A DNA stretch of 5,479 bases from OCS116 cluster bacterium. Lineage in GTDB: Bacteria > Pseudomonadota > Alphaproteobacteria > Rhizobiales > OSC116. Where the stretch lies: positions 1-5,479 of the forward strand of contig NVUS02000169.1 of the NCBI GenBank assembly GCA_002402005.2, in the 5' to 3' direction. The notes under the pieces are model-generated. The model did no database searches. It was not told where the DNA came from and saw nothing but the letters and a program-made list of their open reading frames with translations. Positions 1 to 5,479 of this stretch are shown here, piece by piece (position 1 is the stretch's first letter; each line of letters begins with the position of its first letter). The translations under genes were made by a program, and so were the position numbers.

Positions 1-536
1 CCATCTGTATCAGGCATTTCAGTTTGCGCAACATTTTGATCAGATGTCACAAAAGCCATAGGCATATCAATCCCATCCGCCGCCACATAACGCTTGCGTA
101 TCCAATGAAACGCCGCATTCGCCCCCGAGCTATTGTGCAATTGCCAGTCGCATTTAGGCGGTAAAAACGCATAGCCGCCTGTGTCCAACTTATGCATCTT
201 GTCGTCAATCGTCAGGTCAATGCTACCACCCACCACAAATATAACGCTCTCAACACTGTCGTCAGCTTCCGGCTGCACACTGCCGCCTTCAGGCGCAATG
301 TCAGCAATATAATGGCTAAACGTCTCAGCAAACCCACTCAACGGCCGCGCAATCACCCAAAACCGACTATTTTTCCAGTGCGGCAATTGACTGGTCACAA
401 TGTCAGTCATCACCCCTTTAGGTATAAATGCATAAGCAGTTTTAAACACCGCCCGATCCGTCATAATCTGGCTTTGCGGCGGCAGTCCGCCCGCTGGCAC
501 ATAGTATTGCTTTGCAGTTTTTGCTTTATGCTTCAT
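1..536 (-). CDS. allE: (S)-ureidoglycine aminohydrolase, bicupin, 3' part cut by window edge
   Basis: The minus-strand frame opens at an ATG at 536-534 and stays open for 178 codons to the window edge, so the C-terminal part is missing (E. coli AllE is about 260 residues). AllE-type enzymes release ammonia from (S)-ureidoglycine to give (S)-ureidoglycolate in allantoin breakdown. Visible family features are the early TDRAVF segment (residues 26-31), ARPLSGFAETFSHYI (63-77), a cupin core around 80-146 with GGYAFLPP (120-127), and the HWIRKRYV stretch (144-151) that leads into the second cupin. The catalytic metal site of the family is in the C-terminal cupin and cannot be checked here. The product has no signal peptide and is probably cytoplasmic. 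The ATG at 547-545 is excluded because TGA follows after one codon; a weak GGA lies six bases before the chosen start. Some databases name alphaproteobacterial members 'bifunctional allantoicase/(S)-ureidoglycine aminohydrolase'. Family assignment is fairly sure; exact substrate is inferred. Confidence 0.8.
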   Translation of the reverse strand, partial: MKHKAKTAKQYYVPAGGLPPQSQIMTDRAVFKTAYAFIPKGVMTDIVTSQLPHWKNSRFWVIARPLSGFAETFSHYIADIAPEGGSVQPEADDSVESVIFVVGGSIDLTIDDKMHKLDTGGYAFLPPKCDWQLHNSSGANAAFHWIRKRYVAADGIDMPMAFVTSDQNVAQTEMPDTD

Positions 537-635
537 AGTCATTCCATATAAAATTTAAATTAATGTATCAGAAGAATCAGAGTCTATTATATAAATAGAT
601 TTGAAGGTCTATCAATAAATATTTGAAAGTTCAGC
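537..635. promoter_or_regulatory. Divergent promoter region between allE-type and SGNH genes
   Basis: This 99-base, very AT-rich gap separates two genes that point away from each other, so it should hold both promoters. It contains an inverted repeat at 583-599 with arms TCTATT and AATAGA around ATATA, and a tandem ATCAGA repeat at 567-572 and 576-581 (9-base period). GTCTAT also occurs twice (582-587, 607-612). No convincing -35/-10 pair stands out in either direction, because the AT-richness gives several weak options. A weak GAAAG ribosome site at 625-629 serves the plus-strand gene. Presence of promoters is inferred from gene layout; the repeats are seen directly, and their role is unknown. 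Confidence 0.5.
583..599. repeat. Short AT-rich inverted repeat, possible operator
   Basis: Perfect six-base arms (583-588 and 594-599) flank a five-base AT spacer, centred at 591 in the divergent gap. It could be a regulator site controlling both genes, but AT-rich sequence gives such palindromes by chance fairly often. No regulator gene lies beside it in the window. Confidence 0.3.
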
Positions 636-1235
636 ATGACAGACAAAAGCTATATGGACGATGTCGCCACCTTAATGGCGCAAATCGAACGTCGCGGAAA
701 AATCGAAAACCCAATCGTGCTCTATGGTTCATCATCATTCAATTATTGGCACAGAATGGCCGAAGATTTGGGCAGTCTGTCACTGATCAATGCCGGCTTT
801 GGCGGTGGCACCTACCAAGGCGCATTCGAGCATTACAGCCGCGTCCTAAAACCCCTAAACCCCGGCCAAATCCTCATCTATTTTGGCGAAAATGACATCG
901 CGGCCGATGGCAATACAGCCGCGCAAATCTTCGCTCAACAACAAAAATTTCACCAAATGTTACGTGCCGATTTCCCCAAAACAAATATCATCTATCTAGG
1001 CATCAAAACCGGCCCATCAAGATGGCTATGGCACAATGAATATAGCAAATATAACAGCTTGCTAGCCACCAGCCTTGAATCAGACCCGCAAGCCCAATAT
1101 CTTGACATTATGTCATGTCTAATGGGCGATAACGGTCTGCCAATGCAAAAATATTTCGAAAATGATGGCATCCACGTCACGCCATTAGGCTATGCCTTAT
1201 GGGTTCCTATATTGCGCGAAGCCCTCACTATTTAA
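636..1235 (+). CDS. SGNH/GDSL-type hydrolase, 199 aa, cytoplasmic
   Basis: This is a small SGNH-fold hydrolase, probably an esterase or deacylase; the substrate cannot be read from the sequence. All four SGNH blocks are visible: GSSSF at 31-35 with S33 as likely nucleophile, NAGFGGGTY at 52-60 with the oxyanion-hole glycine, GEND at 84-87 with N86, and DGIHVTPLGY at 177-186 giving the catalytic pair D177 and H180. The length of 199 residues is normal for a single-domain member. There is no signal peptide or membrane segment, so it should act in the cytoplasm, unlike many secreted GDSL esterases. The ATG at 636 is the first after an in-frame TGA at 624-626 and has GAAAG six bases upstream; an in-frame ATG at 654 is a less likely start. 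It is divergent from the allE-type gene and 90 bases ahead of the transporter operon. A link to either is unproven. Family is sure, function is not. Confidence 0.85.
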   Translation: MTDKSYMDDVATLMAQIERRGKIENPIVLYGSSSFNYWHRMAEDLGSLSLINAGFGGGTYQGAFEHYSRVLKPLNPGQILIYFGENDIAADGNTAAQIFAQQQKFHQMLRADFPKTNIIYLGIKTGPSRWLWHNEYSKYNSLLATSLESDPQAQYLDIMSCLMGDNGLPMQKYFENDGIHVTPLGYALWVPILREALTI

Positions 1236-1283
1236 AAGCCCATTCGCCTCAATCAAAGCTTGCACCAACTTGGTTAATCCACT

Positions 1284-1307
1284 ATTTGTGTTAACGTCAA
1301 TACAAAT
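1284..1307. promoter_or_regulatory. 24-base palindrome with central CG, candidate LacI-type operator
   Basis: The arms ATTTGTGTT (1284-1292) and AATACAAAT (1299-1307) flank the centre AACGTC. Ten of the twelve symmetric positions are complementary; the two mismatches are 1290/1301 and 1293/1298. Even length with CG exactly at the dyad (1295-1296) is characteristic of LacI/GalR-family operators, which commonly control sugar catabolism operons. It ends 18 bases before the transporter start codon and just upstream of its ribosome site, a position suited to repression. A weak promoter pair, TTGCAC (1260-1265) and TATTTG (1283-1288, 17-base spacing), would place the -10 inside the palindrome; that match is poor (about three of six bases per box). 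The symmetry is seen directly; the regulator family is inferred, and no lacI-type gene is in the window. Confidence 0.5.
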
Positions 1308-1310
1308 CTC

Positions 1311-1316
1311 GGGGAC
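1311..1316 (+). promoter_or_regulatory. Ribosome binding site that supports the TTG start of the transporter
   Basis: GGGGAC lies nine bases before the TTG at 1326. The only nearby alternative, the in-frame ATG at 1344, has only TTTTGACTAATTTTACACAA before it and no purine-rich site. No ATG or GTG occurs in frame between the stop at 1275-1277 and 1326, so this site is the main argument for the TTG. Confidence 0.45.
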
Positions 1317-1325
1317 GTTCTTATT

Positions 1326-2489
1326 TTGACTAATTTTACACAAATGCAAATCCGCACCGCACGCATCCGCACATCCATCGGCTTCATTCTTTATGGTTTG
1401 GTGCAAGGCCTGTGGTTGGTGCAAATCCCCACCGTGGTCACCCGGCTGAATATCGATTCCAAAACTCTAGGTCTGGTGGTGCTCACCGCTGGCCTCGCAT
1501 CTGCCATCGCCCAACCAGTTGCCGGCTGGTTTGTCGGCGTGTTAGGCTCGCGCCGCACCACCCAAATCGTGCAGCCCACCTATTTCATCATCGTGCCAGC
1601 GCTCATTCTCGCGCCCAATCTCACCTTTTTATTCGTCGCGTCTTTCATTATGGGTTTGGTCGCAGGGCCATCAAACGTCTCAATAAATACCCAAGCCGCC
1701 GAGGTTGAAAATGCCCGCGGCATCACCACCGTCCCGTCATTTCACGGCTGGTTTAGCGTCGGCAGCTTTGCCTCCGCCAGCGTGGTTGCCCTCATCATCG
1801 CCTCGGGCTTTCATGCTGGCATTGGCATCACCGCAGTCATTGCCACAGCAGCTATCTTAAGCATATGGTCATGTTCCGGCATGTTGCCACAGGTCGATGT
1901 GCCCGATAAAAAACCCAAAAAAACCAGCTTACGCCTGCCAACCGGTGCGGTTTTGGGTGTTGCACTCATCATGGTATTCAGCAATTTGGTCGAAGGCGGC
2001 ACAACCAATTTCAACGCGCTGTTCCTAAGCGAAGTCAAAGGTGCAAACGAAGTTATGGTTGGCGCTGGCTTTACCTTTTACAGCTTTGCCATGGCCGCCA
2101 TGCGCTTCGCCGGCGGTTCATTGATCGAAAAATTCGGCATTCGCAAAATTCTCACCCTTGGCGGGGTGATGGTCATTATTGGTTTTGCCATTGCCATCCT
2201 AGCCACCAATATATGGCTCAGTGCTTTTGGCTTTTTAATTGTTGGCTTGGGCGCAGCAAACTCCTATCCTGTGCTCATCGGTGCCGCCAGCCGCATCAAA
2301 GGCGTTAAGCCAAGCGTTGGCGTGGCGTCGGTTGCCACAGCCGGCCTATTCGGCATATTGGTTGGGCCAGTATTGGTCGGTTTCGTTGCTGATCTGTTTG
2401 GCCTGTCAATGGGTCTGTCAGTTCTGGCGGTTAGCGGTTTGGCCATGGCCATCGGCGCAAATCTATACAATTGGAAAACCGAAGATTGA
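1326..2489 (+). CDS. MFS transporter, YbjJ-like, candidate fucose/fuconate importer
   Basis: This is a 387-residue inner-membrane protein with about twelve hydrophobic segments, roughly at 16-35, 47-73, 83-98, 99-116, 137-161, 163-187, 205-225, 242-265, 273-293, 296-318, 333-356 and 360-382. A basic cytoplasmic loop (KKPKK, 195-199) separates the halves. Major facilitator hallmarks are a motif A-like loop GVLGSRRTTQ (71-80) and its counterpart IEKFGIRK (267-274). NTQAAEVE (121-128), FHGWFSVGS (139-147), LVEGGTTNF (221-229) and the SVATAGLFGILVGP stretch (335-348) match the pattern of E. coli YbjJ relatives rather than FucP. It heads the operon, 28 bases before the dehydrogenase, so uptake of L-fucose, L-fuconate or a related sugar acid is the natural guess; the substrate is inferred from neighbours only. 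The start is TTG at 1326, supported by GGGGAC upstream; ATG at 1344 would shorten the protein by six residues. The TTG and the operator before it may both limit expression. Confidence 0.8.
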   Translation: MTNFTQMQIRTARIRTSIGFILYGLVQGLWLVQIPTVVTRLNIDSKTLGLVVLTAGLASAIAQPVAGWFVGVLGSRRTTQIVQPTYFIIVPALILAPNLTFLFVASFIMGLVAGPSNVSINTQAAEVENARGITTVPSFHGWFSVGSFASASVVALIIASGFHAGIGITAVIATAAILSIWSCSGMLPQVDVPDKKPKKTSLRLPTGAVLGVALIMVFSNLVEGGTTNFNALFLSEVKGANEVMVGAGFTFYSFAMAAMRFAGGSLIEKFGIRKILTLGGVMVIIGFAIAILATNIWLSAFGFLIVGLGAANSYPVLIGAASRIKGVKPSVGVASVATAGLFGILVGPVLVGFVADLFGLSMGLSVLAVSGLAMAIGANLYNWKTED

Positions 2490-2517
2490 ATCAAGGTAAA
2501 AATAGAGGGAAAACATC

Positions 2518-3258
2518 ATGACAGGTCGCTTAAGCGGTAAAACCGCACTCATCACCGCCGCAGGCCAAGGCATCGGCCGCACCAGCGCCGAATTGTTCGC
2601 CGCCCAAGGCGCAACAGTTTTCGCCACCGATATTAATGACGAAGCACTGGCCGAACTGGCAAAAATAGACGGCATCACCGCCCTGAAATTAGATGTCACC
2701 GATGGCGATGCCATCAAAGCTCTACCGCAACAAATCGGCGATATCGACATTCTGTTCAACTGCGCCGGTTATGTCGCCAATGGCGCAATTTTAGAATGCG
2801 ATGATGATGAGTGGGATTTCTCATTCGACCTCAACGTCAAATCCATGTACCGCCTCAACAAAGCTTTTCTACCTGCTATGCTTAAAAATGGCCAAGGCTC
2901 CATCATCAATATGTCATCCGTCGCCGGCGCACCCAAAGGCGTGCCCAACCGCTTCGCCTATTGCGCTTCCAAAGCCGCCATCATCGGTCTGACCAAATCA
3001 ATAGCCGCCGATTATGTCACCCAAGGCATCAGATGCAACGCCATCTGCCCCGGCACAGTCGATAGCCCCTCAATGCACGAAAGATTACGTGCCACTGGCG
3101 ATTACGAGGCGGCATTAAAAGCCTTTATCGACCGCCAACCGATGGGCAGAATCGGCAAAACCGACGAGATTGCCGCATTGGCCTTATATCTAGCCAGCGA
3201 CGAAAGCAGCTTCACCACCGGCCAATCCCACCTAGTCGATGGCGGCTGGCTCTGCTAA
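2518..3258 (+). CDS. Short-chain dehydrogenase, probable 2-keto-3-deoxy-L-fuconate dehydrogenase
   Basis: This 246-residue classical SDR probably oxidises 2-keto-3-deoxy-L-fuconate to the 2,4-diketo acid with NAD+ in the cytoplasm. The cofactor loop is T13-A-A-G-Q-G-I-G20, a TAAxQGIG variant of TGxxxGIG that also occurs in vertebrate BDH2. D38 at the end of the second strand favours NAD over NADP. The NCAG motif is at 81-84, and the catalytic residues are N106, S134, Y148 and K152 (YCASK, 148-152). R145, three residues before the tyrosine and shared with BDH2, could bind a carboxylate substrate. PGT is at 178-180 and the C-terminus is DGGWLC. Overall resemblance to BDH2 is strong throughout. 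GAGGGA (2505-2510) lies seven bases before the ATG. The next gene begins 25 bases after the stop. A 3-hydroxybutyrate dehydrogenase role is possible from sequence alone, but the adjoining FAH hydrolase and fuconate dehydratase favour the fuconate step. SDR family is certain; the substrate is inferred. Confidence 0.8.
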   Translation: MTGRLSGKTALITAAGQGIGRTSAELFAAQGATVFATDINDEALAELAKIDGITALKLDVTDGDAIKALPQQIGDIDILFNCAGYVANGAILECDDDEWDFSFDLNVKSMYRLNKAFLPAMLKNGQGSIINMSSVAGAPKGVPNRFAYCASKAAIIGLTKSIAADYVTQGIRCNAICPGTVDSPSMHERLRATGDYEAALKAFIDRQPMGRIGKTDEIAALALYLASDESSFTTGQSHLVDGGWLC

Positions 3259-3270
3259 TTTTTTGATACA

Positions 3271-3279
3271 AAAGGAGAA
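3271..3279 (+). promoter_or_regulatory. Strong ribosome binding site that fixes the FAH-family start
   Basis: AAAGGAGAA, with core AGGAG at 3273-3277, sits six bases before the ATG at 3284. It argues against the upstream in-frame ATG at 3239, which lies inside the preceding dehydrogenase gene and would add 15 residues not typical of the family's N-terminus. This is the best ribosome site in the window. Confidence 0.75.
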
Positions 3280-3283
3280 TAAA

Positions 3284-4126
3284 ATGAAATTATTACGTGT
3301 CGGCGCTTTGGGTGCTGAAAAACCAGCAATTCTAGATGATGATGGCAAAATCCGCGATCTTTCCGGGGTGATTGATGATGTCGCCGGCGACAATCTATCC
3401 GATGTCACAATAAGCAAATTGCGCGATCTAGACCTAAGCAGCTTACCCGCCATAGAGGGCTCACCTCGCATCGGTGCCTGCGTTGCCAATGTCGGTAAAT
3501 TCATCTGTATCGGCCTAAACTATGCCGATCACGCCGCCGAAGCCGGCATGGATCTACCGCAAGAACCCGTAGTTTTCTTCAAAGCCACCTCCGCCATTAT
3601 GGGCGCAAATGATGATGTGGAAATCCCCCGCAATTCAGTCAAAACCGACTGGGAAGTCGAGCTCGGCGTGGTCATCGGCAAAGCTGCAAAATACGTAAAT
3701 GTCGAAGATGCCTTAGACCATGTCGCCGGCTATTGCGTGGTCAACGACTTATCCGAGCGCGATTTCCAACTACACCGCAGCGGCCAATGGGTCAAAGGCA
3801 AATCCGCCGATACATTCGGTCCCATCGGCCCCTACCTAGTCACACGCGATGAAGTCCCAGACCCACAAAATCTAGACATGTATCTAGAGGTTAACGGCAA
3901 ACGCTACCAAAACGGCAGCACCAAAACCATGCATTTCAACGTCGCCACAGTGGTTTCACATCTGTCTCAATTCATGAGCCTACAACCCGGCGATGTCATT
4001 TCAACCGGCACGCCTCCAGGCGTCGGCATGGGTCAAAAGCCAGAAACCTACCTCAAAGTAGGCGATAAAATTGAGTTGGGCATTTCAGGTTTAGGCACAC
4101 AAGTCCAAACCGTCATTCAAGGCTAA
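3284..4126 (+). CDS. FAH-family hydrolase, probable 2,4-diketo-3-deoxy-L-fuconate hydrolase
   Basis: This 280-residue fumarylacetoacetate hydrolase family protein probably cleaves 2,4-diketo-3-deoxy-L-fuconate into pyruvate and L-lactate, the last step of the operon's pathway. The N-terminal small domain (about 1-68, beginning MKLLRVG) is followed by the catalytic FAH domain from about 72. GLNYADHAAE is at 77-86 and FFKATSAIMG at 98-107. The metal ligands are E124 and E126 in DWEVELGVVIG and D155 in VNDLSERD. K173 in KGKSADTFGPIGP is the likely active-site lysine, and STGTPPGVG (240-248) closes the site. All expected residues are present, so it should be active. Related enzymes act on diketo-deoxyrhamnonate (LRA6-type) or as acylpyruvases; the dehydratase next door favours the fuconate compound. 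The chosen ATG has a strong ribosome site. The stop precedes the dehydratase ATG by six bases, so the two are probably translated together. Confidence 0.85.
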   Translation: MKLLRVGALGAEKPAILDDDGKIRDLSGVIDDVAGDNLSDVTISKLRDLDLSSLPAIEGSPRIGACVANVGKFICIGLNYADHAAEAGMDLPQEPVVFFKATSAIMGANDDVEIPRNSVKTDWEVELGVVIGKAAKYVNVEDALDHVAGYCVVNDLSERDFQLHRSGQWVKGKSADTFGPIGPYLVTRDEVPDPQNLDMYLEVNGKRYQNGSTKTMHFNVATVVSHLSQFMSLQPGDVISTGTPPGVGMGQKPETYLKVGDKIELGISGLGTQVQTVIQG

Positions 4127-4132
4127 ATAAAT

Positions 4133-5407
4133 ATGACCAAAATCACCGATTTAATCATTCACGATCTGCGCTTCCCCACATCCGATCTGTTAGACGGCTC
4201 AGATGCAATGAACCCAGATCCAGATTATTCATCGGCCTATGTCATCATCAAAACCGATGGCGTACATACCGGTTTTGGTCATACTTTCACCATTGGCCGC
4301 GGCAATGAAATCGTCATCGCCGCGCTCAAGGCATTGCGCTCACGCATCGTCGGTCTAGAGGTCGAATGGATGGCCGAAGACATGGGCAGATTCTGGTCAC
4401 ACGTCACCGCCGATAGCCAGCTCAGATGGATCGGCCCGGACAAAGGCGCCATCCACCTCGCCACCGCCGCCATCGTCAACGGCGCATGGGATTTGCTAGC
4501 CAAAATCGCCAACAAACCCGTCTGGCGCTTAATCGGCGAAATGTCCCCCGAACAAATCGTAAAACTAGTCGATTTCCGCTACATCACAGACGTCATCACC
4601 CCAGATGAAGCCCTAACACTCCTAAAAAAAGCCGAACAAGGCAAAGCCGAACGTATCAAAAACTTACAGCAAGAAGGCTATCTCTGCTATACAACCTCAG
4701 CCGGCTGGCTAGGCTATTCCGATGAAAAACTCCGCCGCCTCTGCCGCGAAGCAAGAGATGCCGGCTTCACCCACACAAAATTCAAAATCGGCCACGACCT
4801 AGAAGATGACATAAGACGCCTAAAAATCGCCCGCCAAGAACTAGGCGAAGACATGGAAATCCTCATCGATGCCAACCAAGTCTGGGAAGTCAACGAGGCC
4901 ATAGATTGGGTCAAAGCCCTAGCCTTTGCCCGTCCCTATTTCATCGAAGAGCCCACCAGCCCAGATGACATAGCAGGCCATAAAACCATCCGCGAGGCCA
5001 TCAAACCGGTCAAAGTCGCCACCGGCGAAATGTGCCAAAACCGCATCATGTTCAAACAATTCATTGCCGGCGGCGCGCTCGATATTGTGCAGCTAGACGT
5101 CTGCCGCCTAGGCGGTCTCAACGAGGCAATTGCCGTCATGCTCATGGCCGCAAAATACAATCTCCCCGTTTGGCCACATGGCGGCGGCATCGGCCTGTGC
5201 GAATATGTGCAACATGTCTCGATGATAGATTACATCGCCATCTCCACCGAAAAAGACTCAAAACGTATCGAATATGTCGATCACCTACACCAACATTTCT
5301 TCGACCCCTGCATAGTCAAAAATGGCGCGTACCAAGCCCCAACAATGCCCGGTTTCTCCATCGAGATGAAACCCGAAACCATCCGCGATTTCGCTTTCAA
5401 AGGCTAA
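4133..5407 (+). CDS. fucD: L-fuconate dehydratase, enolase superfamily
   Basis: This 424-residue cytoplasmic enzyme should dehydrate L-fuconate to 2-keto-3-deoxy-L-fuconate using Mg2+. An N-terminal capping domain (about 1-125) carries the family stretch FPTSDLLDGSDAMNPDPDYS (14-33) and TFTIGRGNE (51-59); a modified TIM barrel follows. Catalytic residues all appear: the KxK pair K216 and K218, metal ligands D246 (LIDANQ), E272 (FIEEP) and E299 (ATGEM), and the D322/H349 dyad (QLD; WPHGGG). These sit two positions below the numbers I recall for the characterised Xanthomonas campestris enzyme (K220, D248, E274, E301, D324, H351), which supports orthology. The YTTSAGWLGY insertion (186-195) is also typical of FucD. 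FucD can accept other sugar acids such as L-galactonate, so the natural substrate may be broader. It is the last of four operon genes; its ribosome site AAGG (4119-4122) lies inside the end of the hydrolase gene. Vertebrate ENOSF1 is a relative. L-rhamnonate dehydratase is a less likely alternative. Confidence 0.92.
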   Translation: MTKITDLIIHDLRFPTSDLLDGSDAMNPDPDYSSAYVIIKTDGVHTGFGHTFTIGRGNEIVIAALKALRSRIVGLEVEWMAEDMGRFWSHVTADSQLRWIGPDKGAIHLATAAIVNGAWDLLAKIANKPVWRLIGEMSPEQIVKLVDFRYITDVITPDEALTLLKKAEQGKAERIKNLQQEGYLCYTTSAGWLGYSDEKLRRLCREARDAGFTHTKFKIGHDLEDDIRRLKIARQELGEDMEILIDANQVWEVNEAIDWVKALAFARPYFIEEPTSPDDIAGHKTIREAIKPVKVATGEMCQNRIMFKQFIAGGALDIVQLDVCRLGGLNEAIAVMLMAAKYNLPVWPHGGGIGLCEYVQHVSMIDYIAISTEKDSKRIEYVDHLHQHFFDPCIVKNGAYQAPTMPGFSIEMKPETIRDFAFKG

Positions 5408-5430
5408 TTTTCCATGTTATGCATTAAGGC

Positions 5431-5479
5431 ATGGATAGACAATCAATTAAATTCGATTGGAACCGCGCCCGCGCCTTTC
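5431..5479 (+). CDS. LysR-family transcriptional regulator, N-terminus only, cut by window edge
   Basis: Sixteen codons are visible, beginning MDRQSIKFDWNRARAF. The FDWNRARAF stretch is a common opening of alphaproteobacterial LysR regulators, just before the helix-turn-helix, so the rest of the gene should lie past the edge. The ATG at 5431 is the only ATG fitting this frame here; AAGG (5426-5429) lies only one base upstream, too close for a good ribosome site. It follows the dehydratase stop by 23 bases in the same direction and could be read through from the operon. LysR genes are usually divergent from their targets, so control of this operon is not implied. With so few residues the call is tentative. 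Confidence 0.5.
   Translation, partial: MDRQSIKFDWNRARAF

Noticed and set aside
192..551. Plus-strand open frame of 119 codons
   Set aside because: It lies antisense to the allE-type gene, and its product is rich in His, Arg and Ser with no family resemblance, while the opposite strand encodes a recognisable bicupin protein.
623..895. Plus-strand open frame of 90 codons overlapping the SGNH gene
   Set aside because: It is an out-of-frame shadow rich in Arg and Pro; the SGNH motifs are all in the other frame.
1197..1424. Minus-strand open frame of 75 codons across the 1236-1325 gap
   Set aside because: It overlaps the ends of two well-supported genes, resembles no family I know, and its middle coincides with the operator palindrome. 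The tail reads fairly like protein, but that is not enough to call a gene or gene remnant.
3239..3283. Upstream ATG extending the FAH-family protein by 15 residues
   Set aside because: It starts inside the dehydrogenase gene without a ribosome site, whereas the ATG at 3284 has a strong one and gives the usual family N-terminus.
1062..5110. Apparent abundance of the tetranucleotide CTAG
   Set aside because: By eye there are about 20 copies, close to the number expected by chance for this length, so it is only notable against genomes that avoid CTAG.
5412..5434. CCATG/CATGG inverted repeat after the dehydratase, as a terminator
   Set aside because: The stem is only five pairs with a 13-base loop, has no following T run, and overlaps the start of the lysR-like gene.

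Overview
The window looks like a piece of a proteobacterial chromosome, most likely from an alphaproteobacterium. Three things suggest this: the first gene resembles the alphaproteobacterial form of (S)-ureidoglycine aminohydrolase, the last reading frame starts like alphaproteobacterial LysR regulators, and base composition is moderate with very AT-rich gaps. This assignment comes from protein resemblance by eye, not from a search. No RNA genes, insertion sequences, CRISPR arrays or long repeats were found, and no gene-free stretch exceeds about 100 bases.

Left part (1-1235): two genes diverge from a 99-base AT-rich gap. On the minus strand is the N-terminal two thirds of a bicupin (S)-ureidoglycine aminohydrolase (allE type, purine/allantoin breakdown), cut by the window edge. 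On the plus strand is a small SGNH-fold hydrolase with no signal peptide and no clear substrate.

Centre and right (1326-5407): four closely spaced plus-strand genes form a probable operon: a YbjJ-like MFS transporter, a BDH2-like short-chain dehydrogenase, a fumarylacetoacetate hydrolase (FAH) family enzyme and an L-fuconate dehydratase of the enolase superfamily. The last three fit consecutive steps of the non-phosphorylating L-fucose route: L-fuconate is dehydrated to 2-keto-3-deoxy-L-fuconate, oxidised to the 2,4-diketo acid, and cleaved to pyruvate and L-lactate. The transporter probably imports the sugar or sugar acid. The earlier steps (fucose dehydrogenase, fuconolactonase, mutarotase) are not in the window. 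Just before the transporter lies a 24-base palindrome centred on CG, a good candidate for a LacI-type operator controlling the operon.

Far right (5431-5479): the first 16 codons of what looks like a LysR-family regulator follow the dehydratase by 23 bases and run off the edge.

Across the window the plus strand favours C and A over G and T at freely varying codon positions whichever way a gene points. This suggests a replication-strand bias, with the fuconate operon on the lagging-strand side. I see no clearly new system. The most useful leads are the operator palindrome, the unproven transporter, and the cassette that starts at fuconate rather than fucose.
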